From Duganella sp. sic0402 (GTDB lineage Bacteria; Pseudomonadota; Gammaproteobacteria; Burkholderiales; Burkholderiaceae_D): DNA of 64,000 nt. The notes beneath the pieces were generated by a model, which was given only the letters and a program-made list of their open reading frames with translations, ran no database searches and was not told where the DNA came from. Position 1 is the stretch's first letter. The number at the start of each line of letters is the position of its first letter. The translations under genes and the position numbers were made by a program. The stretch covers positions 62,001 to 126,000 of the forward strand of contig NZ_JAHUWK010000004.1 in assembly GCF_019219065.1 (NCBI RefSeq), read 5' to 3'. This document shows positions 61,551 to 64,000 of this stretch, piece by piece.

Positions 61551-61569
61551 GCTAAACCTGTAGTTTAGC
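61551..61569. promoter_or_regulatory. 19-bp operator-like palindrome
   Basis: GCTAAAC (61551-61557), five bases CTGTA and GTTTAGC (61563-61569) form a perfect inverted repeat, AT-rich against a GC-rich background, 23 bp upstream of the small membrane ORF on the minus strand. It looks like a TetR- or MarR-type operator; the protein is unknown. Confidence 0.5.
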
Positions 61570-61599
61570 TTGGGCGCTCCGCCTCGCTGTTGCGCTGGC

Positions 61600-62661
61600 T
61601 CAGGCGGGGTCGGAATCGACCGGGAAGCCTTCGAGTTTCCAGCGCAGCATGCCACCGGCGAGGTTGGCGACCTTGCTGAAGCCGGCCTTGGCCAGCATCA
61701 CGCTGGCCTGTGCGGAGCGAACGCCGGAGCGGCAGACCGCCACGATCGGCTGCTCCTTGTCGAACTCGTCCATGCGTCCGGTCAGCTGCGACAAGGGCAC
61801 CAGCGTGGCGCCGTGCAGATGGCCCAGCTGGTCAATGAACTCCGGCGCTTCGCGCACATCAACGATCTGCACCTTGTTCTGCTGCTCCAGCAGCGCCATC
61901 GGTTCGATTTCCCATACGCCACTGAAACGCAGCGTCAGCGGCGCCCACGTTGGCGTATCGGTCGGCGCATCGCCTTCCGGCTTGCCGCAGCGCAGATTGG
62001 CCGGCACCGCCACCGCAATTAACTTCGGATGCGGCAGGTTCAGATTGTTCATGTGGCCGGTGAAATCGCCCACGTCCACATCGCCGCCCAGGCGCGGATT
62101 GTAGCGGCGCTCCTCCGCCACGCTGGTGACCGTGATGCCGCGATAGTCGTGGCCGGGGTAGAGCAGACAGGCACCCGGCAGGCTGAGAATCTGTTCATGT
62201 ACTGACGCAAACAGCTGCTGCGGGCTGCCTTGCTGGAAGTCGGTGCGGCCGCAGCCGCGTATCAGCAGACTGTCGCCGGTGAAGGCCATGCTTTCATCAT
62301 CCAGTACATAGGTCAGACAACCGCTGGTATGGCCAGGCGTGGCGCGCACCGTCAGATGGCGTGCGCCGAAGGTGATGCGGTCGCCTTGCTGCAAAGGCGT
62401 ATCCGCACCGCTGGCGCCACCGGCAGCCGACACCGCAATCCTGCTGCCAGCGCGCTGACGCAAGCGCCAGGCGCCAGTGACGTGGTCGGCGTGCACATGG
62501 GTGTCCAGCGTGGCGATCAGCTTCAGCCCAAGCTCCTGCAACAACGCCAAGTCGCGCGGCACTTGTTCATAGACCGGATCGATCAGCAGCGCCTCGTCGC
62601 CATCCCCCAGCAGATAAGTGTAGGTGGAAGAGGTCGGATCGAACAGTTGGCGGAAAATCAT
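61600..62661 (-). CDS. Persulfide dioxygenase-rhodanese fusion (ETHE1-like)
   Basis: The 353-aa protein joins an N-terminal metallo-beta-lactamase domain ([46 protein letters not shown]) to a C-terminal rhodanese domain (about residues 255-350) with active-site loop VCRSGVRSA. The MBL half matches ETHE1/Blh persulfide dioxygenases, which oxidise glutathione persulfide to sulfite; the rhodanese can then form thiosulfate or supply persulfide. Such fusions are known in Burkholderiales. It is divergent from ppa. Confidence 0.92.
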   Translation of the reverse strand: MIFRQLFDPTSSTYTYLLGDGDEALLIDPVYEQVPRDLALLQELGLKLIATLDTHVHADHVTGAWRLRQRAGSRIAVSAAGGASGADTPLQQGDRITFGARHLTVRATPGHTSGCLTYVLDDESMAFTGDSLLIRGCGRTDFQQGSPQQLFASVHEQILSLPGACLLYPGHDYRGITVTSVAEERRYNPRLGGDVDVGDFTGHMNNLNLPHPKLIAVAVPANLRCGKPEGDAPTDTPTWAPLTLRFSGVWEIEPMALLEQQNKVQIVDVREAPEFIDQLGHLHGATLVPLSQLTGRMDEFDKEQPIVAVCRSGVRSAQASVMLAKAGFSKVANLAGGMLRWKLEGFPVDSDPA

Positions 62662-62742
62662 AATTCGTTATCTGAATAAGGACAGCCCTCATCATAACAA
62701 ATGTTCAATGGTGTTGCGCCGCACAAGCCGCCTCTACTTCGA

Positions 62743-62748
62743 TATAAT
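62743..62748 (+). promoter_or_regulatory. -10 element for ppa
   Basis: A perfect TATAAT lies 38 bp before the ppa start codon; the -35 region is weak (CGCACA at 17-bp spacing). Confidence 0.45.
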
Positions 62749-62786
62749 GTCGCGGTTAAACACAGCCTGCAAACAGAGGAAAATCC

Positions 62787-63326
62787 ATGAGCTTGAACAA
62801 AGTGTCTTCCGGTAAAGACCTGCCGAACGATTTCAACGTGATCATCGAGATCCCGATGAACGCCGATCCGATCAAATATGAAGTGGACAAGGAATCGGGC
62901 GCGATCTTCGTCGACCGTTTCATGGGCACCGCCATGCACTACCCATGCAACTACGGTTACGTGCCGAACACGCTGTCGGCCGATGGCGATCCAGTGGACG
63001 TGTTGGTAATTACCCCATTCCCGCTGATTCCTGGCGTGGTGGTCCGTTGCCGTCCGATCGGCGTGCTGAAAATGACCGACGAAGCCGGTGAAGACGCCAA
63101 AGTGCTGGCCGTTCCAGTCGACAAAGTGCTGTCGATCTACAGCCACTGGCAGAAGCCGGAAGACCTGAACGAACTGCGCCTGCGCCAGATCCAGCACTTC
63201 TTCGAGCACTACAAAGACCTGGAAAAAGGCAAATGGGTCAAGATCGAAGGCTGGCACGGCCCGGAAGCCGCCAAGGAAGAAATCCTGGCCGGCGTCGCCA
63301 ACTACCAGAAAGACCAGCAAGCATAA
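62787..63326 (+). CDS. ppa: Inorganic pyrophosphatase
   Basis: The 179-aa type I soluble pyrophosphatase hydrolyses PPi and drives biosynthetic reactions forward. The signature DGDPVDVLV (metal-binding Asp triad) and the N-terminal [24 protein letters not shown] are intact. GAGGAAA precedes the ATG. The protein is typical in length for proteobacteria. It ends at a strong terminator shared with the convergent regulator. Confidence 0.97.
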   Translation: MSLNKVSSGKDLPNDFNVIIEIPMNADPIKYEVDKESGAIFVDRFMGTAMHYPCNYGYVPNTLSADGDPVDVLVITPFPLIPGVVVRCRPIGVLKMTDEAGEDAKVLAVPVDKVLSIYSHWQKPEDLNELRLRQIQHFFEHYKDLEKGKWVKIEGWHGPEAAKEEILAGVANYQKDQQA

Positions 63327-63328
63327 TC

Positions 63329-63354
63329 AAAGCCCCGCAAGGGGCTTTTTTTTT
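63329..63354 (+). terminator. Rho-independent terminator after ppa
   Basis: AAAGCCCC (63329-63336) pairs with GGGGCTTT (63341-63348) around GCAA, in a T9 run (63346-63354). The stem lies just past the stop codon of the convergent Crp/Fnr gene. Confidence 0.9.
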
Positions 63355-63967
63355 ACGCCTGGCGGGCGGTATCGACCGCTTCCGCCGCCTCGGCCGCGCT
63401 GGCTTCCGCCTCGCGCCGCAGGCGCGACATGTATTGCGGCGTGATGCCCAGGTAGGAGGCGATGGCGCGCTGCGAAATGCGCGCTTCCAGGCCCGGATAT
63501 TCCTCGCGGAAGGCGGTCAGGCGCTCCTGCGCTGAAGTCTCGCCGCTGTTGTAGGCGCGCTGGGCCAGCGTTTGCAGGCCGTGCATGGCGATGTGCAGGT
63601 GATAGTTCTGCATGACTTCGTTCTGCGCGCGCAGTTCGCACGCCATTTTCCAGTCCAGCGTGAAGCCGTGGATAGGCGTTTCGGCGATCAGGAACTGCAC
63701 CGCCGGCTGGCCGTTTTCCCCGCTGATCAGATCGGTCAGGGTAGTGGCCGATTCGCCTTCGCGGTAGAAGCGCAGCGTCATTTCGACACCGTCGCGGTTG
63801 AAGAAGCCGCTGCGCGCCACGCCACTGGCCAGCCAATGCACTTGCGTGGCCGGCACGCCGGCGCGCTGCAGGTACTCACCCTTGCGCACATGGAATGGCT
63901 TGGCGATGGTCGCCAGGATATTGGTGACGTTGGTGTACGCCTCTTCGCTGACATCGATCCGCTTCAT
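63353..63967 (-). CDS. Crp/Fnr-family transcriptional regulator
   Basis: The 204-aa protein has a cyclic-nucleotide-binding-like beta-roll (about residues 20-115: RKGEYLQRAGVPATQVHWLASGVAR) and a C-terminal HTH (about 160-182: ISQRAIASYLGITPQYMSRLRRE). There is no N-terminal cysteine cluster, so it is not an oxygen-sensing Fnr, and the cAMP-pocket residues of Crp are not obvious. The effector is unknown. The start is at 63967. Confidence 0.9.
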   Translation of the reverse strand: MKRIDVSEEAYTNVTNILATIAKPFHVRKGEYLQRAGVPATQVHWLASGVARSGFFNRDGVEMTLRFYREGESATTLTDLISGENGQPAVQFLIAETPIHGFTLDWKMACELRAQNEVMQNYHLHIAMHGLQTLAQRAYNSGETSAQERLTAFREEYPGLEARISQRAIASYLGITPQYMSRLRREAEASAAEAAEAVDTARQA

Positions 63968-64000
63968 GGTGGCGGATTTGAATCGACTGCGTTGTTTTAT

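Overview
The window is GC-rich, almost fully coding chromosomal DNA. It most likely comes from a betaproteobacterium of the order Burkholderiales, family Oxalobacteraceae (Massilia/Duganella type). The reasons are the ppc / hemC-hemD-hemX-hemY arrangement, a long Lys/Ala-rich RpoD N-terminus, a Burkholderiales-type trimeric porin, a FinO-domain ProQ homologue, a phasin-like protein with an AAKKP-type tail, and the overall protein similarity. This placement is a judgement from gene content, with no database search behind it. I saw no rRNA, tRNA, CRISPR array, prophage or complete insertion sequence.

Layout. 1-3080: small hypothetical genes, a DksA/TraR-like zinc-finger protein, a lipoprotein and hydroxypyruvate isomerase (hyi), followed by a 60-bp near-perfect palindrome. 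3082-6790: rhlE, suhB and, divergently, trmJ plus a thioesterase; a 26-codon leader ORF ends directly on the trmJ start codon. 6881-9993: a Tat-exported small subunit with a GMC oxidoreductase, then a lipase-like hydrolase. 10063-16451: a signalling operon of a PAS-PAS histidine kinase, a REC-REC-GAF-PAS-GGDEF-EAL-REC protein and a protein of unknown function. 16536-19527: phasin-like protein, TetR regulator, TPR protein, LOG-family protein and a YgjP-like metalloprotein. 19657-22573: molybdate operon modABCE with a candidate ModE box. 22570-25664: AraC regulator, an inositol-monophosphatase-like pseudoenzyme, and a decayed head-to-head SDR/AraC pair. 25757-28324: curA-like reductase, purU, yaeQ. 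28325-29417: an amidohydrolase remnant abutting a truncated Rpn-family gene.

29425-43246 is the main accessory region. An aldehyde dehydrogenase is divergent from an IclR regulator, a Na+/solute symporter and a porin. Next come two tandem three-subunit dehydrogenase cassettes, each with a Tat-exported gamma subunit, an FAD/Fe-S GMC alpha subunit and a triheme cytochrome c beta subunit, and then a chemoreceptor. Together these suggest uptake and periplasmic oxidation of a sugar, polyol or sugar acid, with electrons passed to the respiratory chain; the substrate cannot be read from sequence. 43262-49458 holds a nucleophile-less alpha/beta hydrolase, a TonB-like protein, a GIN-domain protein, a truncated RlmI, a divergent PilT/PilU-like ATPase, and a further triheme cytochrome with a c4-like diheme cytochrome.

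49493-63967 is mostly core: a DEDD exonuclease, a ProQ homologue, rpoD (with a structured 420-bp leader containing a terminator-like hairpin), a GFA-family protein, ppc, hemCDXY, a 26-aa membrane ORF beside a 19-bp palindrome, a persulfide dioxygenase-rhodanese fusion, ppa and a Crp/Fnr regulator.

The observations most worth a second look are the duplicated dehydrogenase cassettes, the rpoD leader, the two tiny ORFs (before trmJ and at 61448-61528), the pseudoenzymes, and the deletion scars.
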